64,000 nt of DNA from Helicobacter ailurogastricus (lineage in GTDB: Bacteria > Campylobacterota > Campylobacteria > Campylobacterales > Helicobacteraceae). This document shows, one piece after another, positions 42,188 through 51,775 of the stretch; positions within the stretch are counted from its first letter, which is position 1; every line of letters begins with the position of its first letter. The translations under genes and the position numbers were made by a program. The notes below the pieces were generated by a model. It made no database searches and was not told the origin of the DNA. It saw only the letters and a program-made list of their open reading frames with translations. Location of the stretch: NCBI RefSeq assembly GCF_001282945.1, contig NZ_CDMG01000004.1, forward strand, positions 217,503 to 281,502, written 5' to 3'.

Positions 42188-43448
42188 GGGTTTGCTCTGC
42201 CTATTGATCTTTGTGCCCCTTTTGCGCGCCACTCCTGAGAGTTTGCTAGGCTTGCCTCAAGAGGCGCGCCACTATCTGCCCCGCCACACTTTGCCCGTCC
42301 CCTCCAAAGTCAAGCTTAAAAAGTCTTACTTAGAGCAATGGTACGCTCCTTGGACGGGCATGCAAGTGATGGATAATTTAGACGAAGTCTTTTGGATGCA
42401 AGACACCTTGCATCAGGTGGGCTACGATAAGGATTTACAGCCTTATAGCCTAGATAAATTGCAAGAAATCTCAAACGACTTAGACATGCCAGACTACCCT
42501 AGCGTAAGGCTCCGAGCAATTGTGATCGCCGATGCTAATGTGCGGGCTGTGCCCACCGATGCGCCTTACTACTTCAAAGATGGGCAACCTTTTGATCGTT
42601 GGCAAAACTCTTTGATTTTTGCAGGCACGCCCGTACTCATCACCCACTACAACAAGGCAAAAACTTACGCCCACATACAAAGTAGTTTTGTATTTGGCTG
42701 GGTGCGCTTAGACAAACTCGCCGCCATTAGCTCTGAGCAGGTGCAAACTTTCTTGCACTTTAAACACTACCTCACCCCCACAAAGGACAAAATCCCTTTA
42801 GACAATGGATCTGTGGCGCACATGGGAGAGATTTTCATTAAAGTCCCCCACCGCATAAGACAAATTTACACCTACGCTAAAGACTCTAAGGGTTTCGTCA
42901 AACTTGTCCCCACTCGCCTAAACTCCCCTAGTTTCGCTTCTTTTCCCCGCCCGCTCACCACACAGGGCATGGCAAAAGTGATAGACACCATGCTAGGCCA
43001 ACCCTATGGCTGGGGTGGAGCGGGACAAAATCGGGATTGCTCGGCCTTTACAAGGGACAGCTTTGCCAGTTTCGGGATTTTACTGCCCCGCAATTCTTTA
43101 GCCCAAGTGCGCTACGCGCATAACATGGTCGATTTAAGTCATCTGCCCCCTAGACAAAAAGAGGCTTACATCATTAAGCACGCCACCCCCTTTGCCACGA
43201 TTTTATGGCTTAAGGGGCACATCATGCTCTACTTGGGCGCGCAGCACCACAGGGCGATCGTGGCGCACAATGTGTGGTCTGTGTTGGTGTCTAAAAACAA
43301 CAGCTACAACATTGGCAAAACGGCGATCACGACCTTAGACATTGGATACAAACACGCCAAGCACCCCCCGGCTTTTTCGCTTCTAGCAAGGGTTTTGGGG
43401 ATGTCGGACTTATACCGCTATGCGTCTAAGTTGCCCGGCGGTTTTTAG
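42180..43448 (+). CDS. Exported SH3 and NlpC/P60 peptidase-like protein (HP0087-like)
   Basis: A 422-residue protein with signal peptide MLKGLLCLLIFVPLLRA. A central bacterial SH3-like part (ANVRAVPTDAPYYF ... FVFGWVRLDKLA) is followed by an NlpC/P60 domain from about residue 265: GQPYGWGGAGQNRDCSAF with the catalytic cysteine, and the catalytic histidine in LKGHIMLYLG. It should cut peptidoglycan stem peptides in the periplasm. The rpoD-phosphatase-NlpC-mqo order is near that of H. pylori HP0088-HP0086, where I do not remember the phosphatase being present. Confidence 0.85.
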   Translation: MLKGLLCLLIFVPLLRATPESLLGLPQEARHYLPRHTLPVPSKVKLKKSYLEQWYAPWTGMQVMDNLDEVFWMQDTLHQVGYDKDLQPYSLDKLQEISNDLDMPDYPSVRLRAIVIADANVRAVPTDAPYYFKDGQPFDRWQNSLIFAGTPVLITHYNKAKTYAHIQSSFVFGWVRLDKLAAISSEQVQTFLHFKHYLTPTKDKIPLDNGSVAHMGEIFIKVPHRIRQIYTYAKDSKGFVKLVPTRLNSPSFASFPRPLTTQGMAKVIDTMLGQPYGWGGAGQNRDCSAFTRDSFASFGILLPRNSLAQVRYAHNMVDLSHLPPRQKEAYIIKHATPFATILWLKGHIMLYLGAQHHRAIVAHNVWSVLVSKNNSYNIGKTAITTLDIGYKHAKHPPAFSLLARVLGMSDLYRYASKLPGGF

Positions 43449-43476
43449 AGGGCTTAAAGGTTTTCATATACAAATA

Positions 43477-43485
43477 TGCTAAAAT
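43477..43485 (+). promoter_or_regulatory. Extended -10 promoter of mqo
   Basis: TGC-TAAAAT lies 34 bases before ATG 43519, in the gap after the NlpC/P60 gene. GGAAAAC near the start serves as ribosome binding site. Confidence 0.5.
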
Positions 43486-43518
43486 CGCCCTTTACTGCTC
43501 TGTAAAAAAAGGAAAACA

Positions 43519-44874
43519 ATGAACCATGAATTTGATGTGGCGATCATCGGGGGCGGGGTGTCTGGTTGCGCCGCTTTTTGGGTGTTGAGCCAGTACACCG
43601 ACTTAAAGAGAATCGCCATTGTGGAGAGAAGAGACGCTTTGGCTAAAGTGAGTTCAAGTGCAAAGGCAAATTCGCAAACAATCCACGATGGCTCGATTGA
43701 AACCAACTACACTGCCCAAAAGGCACGCACAGTCAAACTTTCTGCCGATAAAGTCCGCCACTACGCCTTAAATAAGGGCTTACAAAACAAGGCGATTTTT
43801 GAGTGCCAAAAAATGGCGATCGGTGTGGGCGATGTGGAATGCGCTTTCATCACCCAAAGGCACGAAGAGTTTCAAGAAATCTACCCCGGCCTCACTTTTT
43901 TTGACAAGAAGAAGGTTAAAGAAATTGAGCCGCAGGTGATTTTAGAAGACCACGGCTTAGAGCGCCCCGAGAATATCGTGGGGAGCGGGTTTGAAAAGAA
44001 TTGGTGCGCCATGAATTACGCTATGCTTAGTCAAAGTTTCGTGGAGGAGGCAATAGCGATCAAGCCCCACAACCAAGTGTTTTTGAATTTTCATGTAGAG
44101 AGCATTGAAAAACGGCTAGGCGATTGGGCCTTGATCTCTGATGAAACGGACGAGATTTATGCAAAGTATATTTTAGTCAATGCAGGTTCTTACGCTTTGC
44201 CCCTAGCCCAACAAATGGGGTATGGCCTAGATTTAGGCTGTTTGCCTGTGGCGGGGAGCTTTTATTTTGTGCCTGACTTGCTACGGGGCAAGGTTTATAC
44301 CGTGCAAAATCCTAAACTGCCCTTTGCCGCCTTGCATGGCGACCCGGATGTGGTGATTAAGGGGCGCACCCGCATAGGGCCCACCGCTTTAGCCATGCCA
44401 AAGCTCGAGCGCAACAAGCACCTATTCAAGGGCATCAGCTGGGAGTTGTTAAAAATGGATTGCAACACAGACATTTTTAGCATTGTGTTTGATCTCTTTG
44501 TGGAAAGGGACATCCGTAACTATGTCTTTAAAAACATGGTCTTTGAGGTGCCCTATATCGGCAAGCGCAAGTTTTTAAAAGACGCGCGTAAAATCATCCC
44601 CTCCCTCTCTTTGAGCGATTTACGCTATGCGCACGGCTTTGGGGAAGTGCGTCCCCAAGTACTCGATCGCACTAAGAAAAAGCTTGTCTTAGGGGAGAAA
44701 AAGATCAAAACCAATCAGGGGCTCACTTTCAACATGACCCCCTCCCCCGGGGCCACAAGCTGTTTGCAAAACGCCTTGATCGACGCACAAGAGATCGCCA
44801 AATATTTGGGTGTGGATTTTGCCCTAGAGCGCTTCTATGAAGATTTATCTCCCGAGGAGTTAGACACGCTGTAA
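43519..44874 (+). CDS. mqo: Malate:quinone oxidoreductase
   Basis: A 451-residue FAD-dependent membrane-associated enzyme that oxidises malate to oxaloacetate and reduces menaquinone, replacing NAD malate dehydrogenase in the Helicobacter citric acid route. The dinucleotide-binding motif is [17 protein letters not shown] (about residues 7-23). [15 protein letters not shown] and the C-terminal [18 protein letters not shown] fit the Mqo family as found in epsilonproteobacteria. It is followed by a bidirectional terminator before murB. Confidence 0.93.
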   Translation: MNHEFDVAIIGGGVSGCAAFWVLSQYTDLKRIAIVERRDALAKVSSSAKANSQTIHDGSIETNYTAQKARTVKLSADKVRHYALNKGLQNKAIFECQKMAIGVGDVECAFITQRHEEFQEIYPGLTFFDKKKVKEIEPQVILEDHGLERPENIVGSGFEKNWCAMNYAMLSQSFVEEAIAIKPHNQVFLNFHVESIEKRLGDWALISDETDEIYAKYILVNAGSYALPLAQQMGYGLDLGCLPVAGSFYFVPDLLRGKVYTVQNPKLPFAALHGDPDVVIKGRTRIGPTALAMPKLERNKHLFKGISWELLKMDCNTDIFSIVFDLFVERDIRNYVFKNMVFEVPYIGKRKFLKDARKIIPSLSLSDLRYAHGFGEVRPQVLDRTKKKLVLGEKKIKTNQGLTFNMTPSPGATSCLQNALIDAQEIAKYLGVDFALERFYEDLSPEELDTL

Positions 44875-44877
44875 CCA

Positions 44878-44896
44878 AAAGCCCACCTTGGGCTTT
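44878..44896. terminator. Bidirectional terminator between mqo and murB
   Basis: AAAGCCCA-CCT-TGGGCTTT forms an eight-pair stem with a three-base loop and A/T tails on both sides. It lies between the convergent stop codons of mqo (44874) and murB (44904). Confidence 0.7.
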
Positions 44897-44903
44897 ATGG
44901 GCT

Positions 44904-45683
44904 CTAATAGTATATACAAACCTCTTCAACTAGAGCGATGCCAAAGGCGTTGAAAACGCGCTCTTTGGCTAGGGCAATGAGTTTGACCACCTCCTCAAAA
45001 CGCCCCCCTCCAAGATTGATTAAGAAATTTGCATGCAACGGGCTAAAACCCACCCTCCCTAAACTAAAGCCCTTTAGCCCCACCGCCTCTAAAAGCCGCC
45101 CTGCAAAGTCCCCCGGGGGGTTTTTAAAGCAACTTCCAAAACTGGGCTTTTTAGGGTGGCATCGCATGCACTGACAATCTTGATAAACTTCTTGCCTAAA
45201 ACCCTTGCGCTTTTTAAGGCGAGCTTTAAACACCACGCCCTCAATGCTGCTCGTGCGGTAGCCAAAGCCTAAATCTTTAGCCTCCACCCACTCCCCATTG
45301 ATATTTAAGGCCTCTACAACCTCTTTCATCTCATAGGCTTTCATGCCCGCGTTCATTTTGACAAGCCCGCCTAAACTGCCCGGCAGTGCTCCCAAAAATT
45401 CTAACCCCTGTAAATCATGGTTTTTGTAATAAGAAAAAAGTTTTTGGGCGTTTGTCTTTGCCCCCACTTCTAAACAAGTGCCTAAGTCGGTGATGCAGTC
45501 AAAGTTTTTGGAAAGAATGGCTAGATTTTTGGCCTCAGGGGCCACCAAGAGATTGTTGGCCAAACCCACCATTCGCAAGCCCGCATAGGGGGCGCACATA
45601 TCGAGCACTTGCACTTTCACAAGCCCACCGATTTTCACACTGGAGTATTTAGAAAAGTCTACAACCACAACACACCACCACAA
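44904..45683 (-). CDS. murB: UDP-N-acetylenolpyruvoylglucosamine reductase MurB
   Basis: About 259 residues. It reduces enolpyruvyl-UDP-GlcNAc to UDP-MurNAc with NADPH and FAD. FAD-binding pieces are YSSVKIGG and EFLGALPGSLGGLVKMNAGM (about residues 110-129). The proton-donor serine is in GSCFKNPPGDFAGRLLE (about 188-204), and the acidic end LVEEVCIYY is present. It is the short type typical of Helicobacter. The start is uncertain: TTG 45683 and GTG 45668 are both possible, and neither has a strong ribosome binding site. Confidence 0.93.
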   Translation of the reverse strand: MWWCVVVVDFSKYSSVKIGGLVKVQVLDMCAPYAGLRMVGLANNLLVAPEAKNLAILSKNFDCITDLGTCLEVGAKTNAQKLFSYYKNHDLQGLEFLGALPGSLGGLVKMNAGMKAYEMKEVVEALNINGEWVEAKDLGFGYRTSSIEGVVFKARLKKRKGFRQEVYQDCQCMRCHPKKPSFGSCFKNPPGDFAGRLLEAVGLKGFSLGRVGFSPLHANFLINLGGGRFEEVVKLIALAKERVFNAFGIALVEEVCIYY

Positions 45684-45779
45684 TTAGACTAAATTCACAT
45701 TTTAGCAAGTTTAAGTTAAGTTGTGCTAAGGTTTTAAAACATAGCTTATCGGCTGTGAATCTACAACAAAGGACACTCG

Positions 45780-45842
45780 ATGATTCGGAATGTGCGAGCA
45801 AATTCGCTAGAACTCCTTAAAATTCTTATAAAAGGACATTAA
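45780..45842 (+). CDS. 20-codon leader ORF directly upstream of the HTH gene
   Basis: ATG 45780 behind AAAGGA opens a frame for MIRNVRANSLELLKILIKGH and stops with TAA at 45840-45842, directly adjacent to the next ATG at 45843. The AAAGGA inside its last codons (45831-45836) is the ribosome binding site of the HTH gene, so the two could be translationally coupled. It may be a leader peptide or the remnant of a longer gene. Its existence as a protein is unproven. Confidence 0.35.
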   Translation: MIRNVRANSLELLKILIKGH

Positions 45843-46142
45843 ATGAGAAAAACACCTAATGAAAAAATACAGCGTATATACGAACTTAGAGATGGGGGTT
45901 TGACCGAAACAAAAATCGCTCAACATGAGGATGTGAAAGTTTCCCAATCCACAGTATCCAACTATCTAAGCAAGCGCAAGTGTGATGAGGAAATTAATCG
46001 CTTAAAACAAAAAGATGTTGAATTGACTGCCCAAGTTTGTACCCTTGAGAGCCAACAGATAGATATAGGTAAAGAGATAGAAAAAGGGGTCAAACGAGAA
46101 TTGAAAAAGATGATGGGAGCGTTTCTTAGACTTTATAACTGA
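45843..46142 (+). CDS. Small helix-turn-helix coiled-coil protein, accessory
   Basis: A 99-residue protein. Residues 5-45 (KIQRIYELRDGGLTETKIAQ and KVSQSTVSNYLSKRK) form a helix-turn-helix like those of resolvases, Rep-type regulators or sigma-region-4-like proteins. The rest is a charged coiled coil (DEEINRLKQKDVELTAQVCTLE) ending in a basic helix. It is noticeably more AT-rich than its neighbours and lies on the plus strand between the minus-strand genes murB and fliQ, which are adjacent in H. pylori. This suggests acquisition. A hairpin (GGTGC-TCTTC-GCACC, 46185-46199) follows. I cannot assign a function beyond DNA binding. Confidence 0.6.
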   Translation: MRKTPNEKIQRIYELRDGGLTETKIAQHEDVKVSQSTVSNYLSKRKCDEEINRLKQKDVELTAQVCTLESQQIDIGKEIEKGVKRELKKMMGAFLRLYN

Positions 46143-46200
46143 CATGCTGTAGGGTCTCTTAGTTTGGAGGCGGGGGACATGGATGGGTGCTCTTCGCACC

Positions 46201-46467
46201 TTAAGAAATCACCTTGGGGATCAGCTTAAAAAGCGTGGTGGTGTAATCTAAAAGCATGTTAAGCATCCATGGCATGGTAAAAATGATCACGGCGATCACG
46301 GCTAAAATCTTAGGCACAAAAGATAAAGTCATCTCGTTGATTTGGGTCGTGGCTTGAAAAATGCTCACCAAAAGCCCTACGACCAAGCCCACCAACAGCA
46401 CGGGCAAAGAGATCATTAGAGTGATTTTATAGGTTTCAATGGCAAGTTTCATCAGTTGCGCCTCCAT
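46201..46467 (-). CDS. fliQ: Flagellar export apparatus protein FliQ
   Basis: An 88-residue inner-membrane protein with two transmembrane helices (ISLPVLLVGLVVGLLVSIFQ and ILAVIAVIIFTMPWML) and the conserved ATTQINEMTLSFVPK turn. It is part of the type III export gate of the flagellum. It begins nine bases after tyrA and is the last gene of the bamD-lon-tyrA-fliQ run. Confidence 0.95.
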   Translation of the reverse strand: MEAQLMKLAIETYKITLMISLPVLLVGLVVGLLVSIFQATTQINEMTLSFVPKILAVIAVIIFTMPWMLNMLLDYTTTLFKLIPKVIS

Positions 46468-46476
46468 AAAACCTCC

Positions 46477-47310
46477 TTACATAAACTCTTGCAACTTATT
46501 GGCCCGCCCCATCCACTTTTGCAAAGCGTCCCACTCTTGGTTTTCAAGCAAGGCCCGCACCCCGTGCATTTCCTCTAAAAACGCATCCATGGCCTTTAGC
46601 ACCTGCTCAGTGTTTTGGCTAAAGACACTGCGCCACATCACGGGCGAGCTTTTGGATAATCTGCTCATGTCTTTAAAGCCCCCGGCGGCTAAGGATAAAA
46701 TCGTCTGCGGGCTCTTTTGCGACAAAACGACATTCGCCAAAGCGTAGCTGATGGCGTGGGGCAAGTGGCTTACAAAGGCGATGTGCGCATCGTGGCTCTT
46801 TGCATCCATTTTGACTAATTGCATGCCAATGGCGCTAAAGATTTCTTTAGCCCTTTCTACATGTTCGGGTGCGCTCTTTTCACAATCCACAAAAATCACA
46901 ATCTTGTGGCGATAAAGTCCCTTAAGTGCGGCTTTTGGTCCGTAAAACTCTGTCCCACACATGGGGTGCGTGGCGACCACTTGGGGGCGGATGGCAGGCA
47001 AAATGGCGTTGATGATCTGCTCTTTTGCCCCGCCAATTTCAATGATTGTGGTTTGCAAACTGGGTTTAAAACTTTGCAAGATTTGGATGATGCCATCAAG
47101 GGGGGTTGCCAAAAACACCACCGCGCAATCTTGCAAAGCGCGTAAATCCACGCACTCTTCCACAAGCCCTAAACTGAGTGCCATTTGGGCGTGTAGGGGG
47201 TTGCTATCACAGCCTAAAATGCGCTTAATGCCTAATTCTTGGCGCACTTCCTGCAAAGCCAGCCCCAAAGAGCCCCCCATAAGGCCCAGCCCAACGATGC
47301 CAACTTGCAT
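46477..47310 (-). CDS. tyrA: Prephenate dehydrogenase
   Basis: 277 residues from ATG 47310, which overlaps the lon stop as TGATG. The NAD(P) loop is VGIVGLGLMGGSLGLAL (about residues 3-19). The catalytic histidine lies in VATHPMCGTEFYGP (about 113-126), and SHLPHAISYALA follows. It oxidatively decarboxylates prephenate to 4-hydroxyphenylpyruvate for tyrosine synthesis. There is no chorismate mutase fusion. Order lon-tyrA matches H. pylori HP1379-HP1380. Confidence 0.95.
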   Translation of the reverse strand: MQVGIVGLGLMGGSLGLALQEVRQELGIKRILGCDSNPLHAQMALSLGLVEECVDLRALQDCAVVFLATPLDGIIQILQSFKPSLQTTIIEIGGAKEQIINAILPAIRPQVVATHPMCGTEFYGPKAALKGLYRHKIVIFVDCEKSAPEHVERAKEIFSAIGMQLVKMDAKSHDAHIAFVSHLPHAISYALANVVLSQKSPQTILSLAAGGFKDMSRLSKSSPVMWRSVFSQNTEQVLKAMDAFLEEMHGVRALLENQEWDALQKWMGRANKLQEFM

Positions 47311-49706
47311 CAAGGCACCAGCGCCGCGCCGAGTACATCCTCAATCGTTTGCACGGCCTTAATTTCCATGTGCTCTTGCACCTCTTTAGGGATGTCCTTT
47401 AAATCCCTTTGGTAGTTTTTCTCTGGGATCAGCGCGGTTTTGATGCCCGCTTTAAAGCTGGCGATCAGCTTTTCTTTAAGCCCGCCTATGGGTAAAACCC
47501 GTCCGCTTAAGGTGAGCTCGCCCGTCATCGCCACATCTGAGCGCACCTTTTTTTCACACAAGATAGAGGCGATGCTGGTTGCCATCGTGATCCCGGCGCT
47601 GGGCCCATCTTTAGGCGTGGCCCCCTCTGGCACATGCAAGTGTATGTCGTAGAGATTGTAAATTTTGTTCTCTTTGTCTTTTTCTTTGGACCTTTTTTTC
47701 TTGCTGACTAAAACTTCCTCATCTAAGAGCGTTTTCACCACAGAATGGGCAATTTGCGCAGACTCCTTCATCACTTCGCCTAAAGAGCCGGTGAGTTTTA
47801 AATTCCCCTTGCCCTTAATTTTAATGGACTCGATTTTGAGCACATCACCGCCCACACTTGTCCATGCCAACCCATTGACGATGCCTAGCGCGTCCTCTTT
47901 ATCCACAGGGTCGATCTCAAACACGATTTTGTCTAAAAACTCGGGGATATTATCTGTGGTGATGGTGATTTTGCGGCTGCGCTTCTTGCCCTCCTCTTGG
48001 TGGTGCAAAATCTTTTTGGCACATTTGCGCATGATCGTGGCAATCGTGCGCCTTAAGCCACGCACGCCCGCCTCTCTGGTGTATTTTTCGATGATGAGTT
48101 TGACCGCCTCGGAGGTCAAAACAACTTCATTGGGTTTAAGGGCGTGCTTTTTGAGCTCTTGGGGGATCAAATAGTTCGTGGCGATCTGCTCTTTTTCTTG
48201 GGGAGTGTAGCTGGATACGCTGATAAACTCCATGCGATCCCTTAGGGGGGCGGGGATTGTGGCTGTGTCGTTAGCCGTAGCAATGAAAATGATTTTAGAT
48301 AGGTCAATGTTAAAGTTCGTGTAGTAATCCCTAAAGCTGGTGTTTTGCTCGGGGTCCAAAATCTCTAAAAGCGCGCTGGCTGGATCGCCACGCATGCTCT
48401 TATCCACCTTATCGATTTCATCCAGCACCATCACGCAATCCATTTTCTTCGCCTCGATGAGGCCCTGCACAATGCGCCCAGGCATAGAGCCTAAATAGGT
48501 GCGTCGATGTCCCCTAAGCTCATTAACATCTTCTAACCCGCCTAGCGCGATTCGCACAAGGGGCCGTCCTATGGCTTTGGCGATGGAGTTGGCTAGACTC
48601 GTTTTACCCACCCCGGGGGGGCCATAAAAGCATAAAATCGTGCCCTTGGTTTCTTTGTTTTCTTGTTTGCGTAGGCGCGATAGCTCCATAGTTGCAAAAT
48701 ATTCAACGATGCGTTCTTTGGGTTTTTCTAGGCTGTAATGGTCGGCATCTAATTGCTTTTCCACCTCCTTGATGGAGAGCGTTTTATCGCTGTATTGCCC
48801 AAAAGGGATGTCTAGCACCCACTCAATGTAATTTTGCAAAATCCCCACATCTGAGCTGTCCTGATGGATGCGACTAAGCCGCTCGATTTGTTTTTTAATC
48901 TCTTTATGCACTTCCTTAGTGATGAAGGGTTCAATGCTGCTTAACTTCTGAAAATACTCTTGAATCTCCTCATCCCTTTGCTTGTCGATGCCCAATTCCT
49001 TTTGGATTTGCTTGAGCTGTTCTTTGAGGAAGTATTCTTTATTGACCTGCTCCATTTTGCTATGGACTTTACTTTTAATCTCTTTTTGGAGCTTTTGGGT
49101 TTTGATCTCCTCCATGACTAAATCGATCAGGCCTAAAAGCCTCTCTTCTGTATCGTTGCTGACAAAGAGCGTGTAGGATTGCTCTTTTTTTAGGCGCAGG
49201 GCGGAGGCGACCAAATCCACAATGCGGTTAGGATCGCTGTTGTCCTCAATGGCTTTTAGTAAGTCTGGGGGGAAAAATTGGCTGATATTGGCTAAATTGA
49301 CAACTTTCTCTTTAAGAATATCGATGATGGCATTGATTTTATCGGTGTCGTATTCTTTATAAACGATGACATCGACCATCGCCTCCAAAGGGTCGGTAGA
49401 TTCGATGTTTAAAATCTGCCCTTTGCAAATGCCTTGAAAAAGAATTTTCATGCGGTTATCAGGCAAGACCACTTTACGCACAATGGAGCCAATCACGCCC
49501 ACATCGTAAAACTTATCCTTACCCACTGCATTAGAGTCGCTCTTGGTGCAACTTACAAAAATCAAGTCGTTTTTTTCTTGCGTGGCTTTATTTGCCGCCT
49601 TAATATTTGCCTCGCTGTTGATGAAAATAGGCGCGATCATGAAGGGGTACATAAAGGTTTCTTCCTCCACAATCACAGGCAATACACTCGGAAACTTTTC
49701 TGTCAT
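47310..49706 (-). CDS. lon: ATP-dependent protease Lon
   Basis: A 798-residue cytoplasmic AAA+ serine protease. The N-terminal LON substrate domain ([22 protein letters not shown], start of protein) is followed by a coiled region, Walker [14 protein letters not shown] (about residue 364), Walker [10 protein letters not shown] and the C-terminal protease with Ser-Lys dyad in [11 protein letters not shown] (about residue 695). It degrades misfolded and regulatory proteins. Length is normal. It lies between bamD (eight-base gap) and tyrA (overlap). Confidence 0.97.
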   Translation of the reverse strand: MTEKFPSVLPVIVEEETFMYPFMIAPIFINSEANIKAANKATQEKNDLIFVSCTKSDSNAVGKDKFYDVGVIGSIVRKVVLPDNRMKILFQGICKGQILNIESTDPLEAMVDVIVYKEYDTDKINAIIDILKEKVVNLANISQFFPPDLLKAIEDNSDPNRIVDLVASALRLKKEQSYTLFVSNDTEERLLGLIDLVMEEIKTQKLQKEIKSKVHSKMEQVNKEYFLKEQLKQIQKELGIDKQRDEEIQEYFQKLSSIEPFITKEVHKEIKKQIERLSRIHQDSSDVGILQNYIEWVLDIPFGQYSDKTLSIKEVEKQLDADHYSLEKPKERIVEYFATMELSRLRKQENKETKGTILCFYGPPGVGKTSLANSIAKAIGRPLVRIALGGLEDVNELRGHRRTYLGSMPGRIVQGLIEAKKMDCVMVLDEIDKVDKSMRGDPASALLEILDPEQNTSFRDYYTNFNIDLSKIIFIATANDTATIPAPLRDRMEFISVSSYTPQEKEQIATNYLIPQELKKHALKPNEVVLTSEAVKLIIEKYTREAGVRGLRRTIATIMRKCAKKILHHQEEGKKRSRKITITTDNIPEFLDKIVFEIDPVDKEDALGIVNGLAWTSVGGDVLKIESIKIKGKGNLKLTGSLGEVMKESAQIAHSVVKTLLDEEVLVSKKKRSKEKDKENKIYNLYDIHLHVPEGATPKDGPSAGITMATSIASILCEKKVRSDVAMTGELTLSGRVLPIGGLKEKLIASFKAGIKTALIPEKNYQRDLKDIPKEVQEHMEIKAVQTIEDVLGAALVP

Positions 49707-49714
49707 TTTGACCC

Positions 49715-50356
49715 TTACCAGTTAAAGATAGCTACATACCAAGGCATGTAGGATTTTTTGGGGTGGGTTTCTTTCTCTAAAATCTCATCTACCCTCTCCA
49801 AATAGCGCTTCACCCCCTCTTTTTGGTGGCGTTTTCTATAAACATTGGCGATCGCCCTATTCAACTCATTTTGCCCTAAAATGAATTTGACTTGCATGTA
49901 CTCCACTTGGTTTAAAAACCGGCTGTTGGGGTATTTATCCACAAAGTCGTTTAACATGCCTATGGTGTTAGACATGAACTCTTGGTCCTTGCTGTGGTTT
50001 TTAAAGGCGTAGTAGCGGGCTTGCAACTTCATGAACTTCAAATAATCGATGTTATCTTGGTTGCCAAAACGCTTAATATACTCATCAAAGTAGTATTCTG
50101 CCAAAACAAATTCTTTCTTTTTCAAATGGGCTTGACCCAGTGCGATCATGGCATCTGGCACTAGGGGAGAATTGATGTGCTCGCTTTGCAAAGAGGAATA
50201 GTAATTGTCCGCCGTCTCCAAGTTTAAAAACAAAATCTCGCGCAAAATCCCTTGATACCAAAAGATCGCCGGGCGGTTGTAAATGGACTCTTTTGTCTTC
50301 TTAGTGCATCCAAAAAATAGGGCCAAAACCACAGCCGAGAATAAAAATACACGCAT
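49715..50356 (-). CDS. bamD: Outer-membrane assembly lipoprotein BamD (ComL-like)
   Basis: 213 residues from ATG 50356, chosen because AAGGAAGAGG lies directly upstream; the longer frame starts at TTG 50377. A lipoprotein signal peptide ends in LALFFGC, with the lipid-bearing cysteine at about residue 17. The mature protein is TPR-like ([36 protein letters not shown]), as in the YfiO/ComL family of the BAM complex. It acts in the periplasm in outer-membrane protein insertion. It heads the lon-tyrA-fliQ run. Confidence 0.88.
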   Translation of the reverse strand: MRVFLFSAVVLALFFGCTKKTKESIYNRPAIFWYQGILREILFLNLETADNYYSSLQSEHINSPLVPDAMIALGQAHLKKKEFVLAEYYFDEYIKRFGNQDNIDYLKFMKLQARYYAFKNHSKDQEFMSNTIGMLNDFVDKYPNSRFLNQVEYMQVKFILGQNELNRAIANVYRKRHQKEGVKRYLERVDEILEKETHPKKSYMPWYVAIFNW

Positions 50357-50485
50357 CCTCTTCCTTATTAAAGCCAAAATAAGCTAAAATCACCATTATA
50401 CCAAAAACCCTAGCTTAATCGGATTGATTTTTTGGGGCAGTTGTAGTAAAATCCTCGATTTAGTGACACAAATTCAAGGGTTTGA

Positions 50486-50893
50486 ATGCTTTTTAGTGTA
50501 AAATCCCCCATTTTGGGGTTTGAAGAAGTCGTTGCGATGGACTTAGAAAAGATCGATGAGGTGTTTATGCGTTTGCGCAACGCCGATGCGCCCACCCCGA
50601 CTTTCACTTTAGTAAATCCTTTTGCCCTGCGCTCTTATGAGTTTGAAATCCCTATGGCTTTACAAACTCTTTTAGACCTAGACCAAGCCCAAAATATTTT
50701 GATTGCCAATATCATGGTGATCCAAAGCCCCCTTAAAGAATCCACCATCAATTTTTTAGCCCCCTTAGTCTTTAACTTCGATCACCAACTCATGGCGCAG
50801 GTCATTTTAGACAGCGCCAAATACCCCAACTATAAAATATCTGAGAAAATCTCTAGTTTTTACCAAGAAAAGAGGCCCGTCCATGAAAGATAA
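50486..50893 (+). CDS. fliW: Flagellar assembly factor FliW
   Basis: A 135-residue small protein with the FliW pattern KSPILGFEEV, FTLVNPFALRSYEFEIP and NIMVIQSPLKESTINFLAPLVFN, cited by its ends NIMVIQSP and NFLAPLVFN. FliW binds flagellin and antagonises the translational regulator CsrA in related bacteria. It is divergent from bamD and overlaps proC by 11 bases. A TAAAAT -10 candidate lies near 50449. Confidence 0.88.
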   Translation: MLFSVKSPILGFEEVVAMDLEKIDEVFMRLRNADAPTPTFTLVNPFALRSYEFEIPMALQTLLDLDQAQNILIANIMVIQSPLKESTINFLAPLVFNFDHQLMAQVILDSAKYPNYKISEKISSFYQEKRPVHER

Positions 50894-51653
50894 AATCTTA
50901 TTCATCGGTTATGGCCAAATCACCAAAGCGATTTTAAGGGGCATGCGGGGCGTGTTATCCGGGCAATCTGTCAGCATAGTCGGCAAAGATCCCGCTAAAA
51001 TCGCCCCCTTTTTAAAACAAGAGGGCTTAGAGTTTATCAGTCTTAAACCCTGTGAGAGTATAGACATTACAGACAGCGTTGTCTTTTTAACCTTAAAACC
51101 CCATGCCCTAGGGCAGTTTAGCTACACAGGGCAGGCCACAGCCGTTTTAAGCGCATTGGCAGGCGTGTCTATCGAGCTTTTACAAGCCCGCTTACAAGCC
51201 CCCATTTTTGTGCGCTTCATGCCCAATGTCGCCGCTTTTTTAGGGCTTTCTGCCACGACTTTTTACAGCCCAAAGCAAGCCCCTAAAGAGCTGATAGACT
51301 TATTAGCCAGCTTTGGCACAGCCGTGCAAGTGGATAAAGAAGAGTTGATAGACGCATCCATGGTCACCAATGGCAGTAGCCTAGCTTTCTTAAGCCTTTT
51401 TGCGCAGGGTTTGATCGATTCGGGGGTGCGCGCGGGCCTGCCTCGCGCCCAAGCTAGAGAGCTTGTGGAGCAAAGTTTTAAAGGTTTTGGCGCGTTGCTT
51501 GCCAAACAATCTCCCCAAGAGATCAGCCAATCTATTTGTACCCCCGCTGGAGCCACCATTGAGGGCCTTAGTGTCCTAGAGGAAAAGGGCGTGCGCGGGG
51601 CCATCATGCAGGCTTGCCACGCTGTGGCACAGAGGTACAAACCCAAGTCTTGA
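50883..51653 (+). CDS. proC: Pyrroline-5-carboxylate reductase
   Basis: A 256-residue NAD(P)H enzyme for the last step of proline synthesis. The dinucleotide loop is ILFIGYGQITKAILRGM (about residues 4-20), LTLKPHALGQ follows, and the C-terminal proline-synthesis signature is ICTPAGATIEGLSVLEEKGV (about 219-238). Length is typical. It overlaps fliW and is followed by a weak hairpin (GGCCT-TTTTT-AGGCC, 51686-51700). Confidence 0.94.
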   Translation: MKDKILFIGYGQITKAILRGMRGVLSGQSVSIVGKDPAKIAPFLKQEGLEFISLKPCESIDITDSVVFLTLKPHALGQFSYTGQATAVLSALAGVSIELLQARLQAPIFVRFMPNVAAFLGLSATTFYSPKQAPKELIDLLASFGTAVQVDKEELIDASMVTNGSSLAFLSLFAQGLIDSGVRAGLPRAQARELVEQSFKGFGALLAKQSPQEISQSICTPAGATIEGLSVLEEKGVRGAIMQACHAVAQRYKPKS

Positions 51654-51775
51654 CCGGCCGACCTGTTACTAAATGTAAATCTCTAGGCCTTTTTTAGGCC
51701 CCATCCTCCCTTTTGTTTGCAAAACACCTACTTTTTCTATGTAACAATGCCTCCAATCTAACACGAGGAGCAAAA

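Noticed and set aside
47665..48174. 169-codon open frame antisense to lon
   Set aside because: A shadow of the conserved lon coding sequence, low complexity and without a ribosome binding site.
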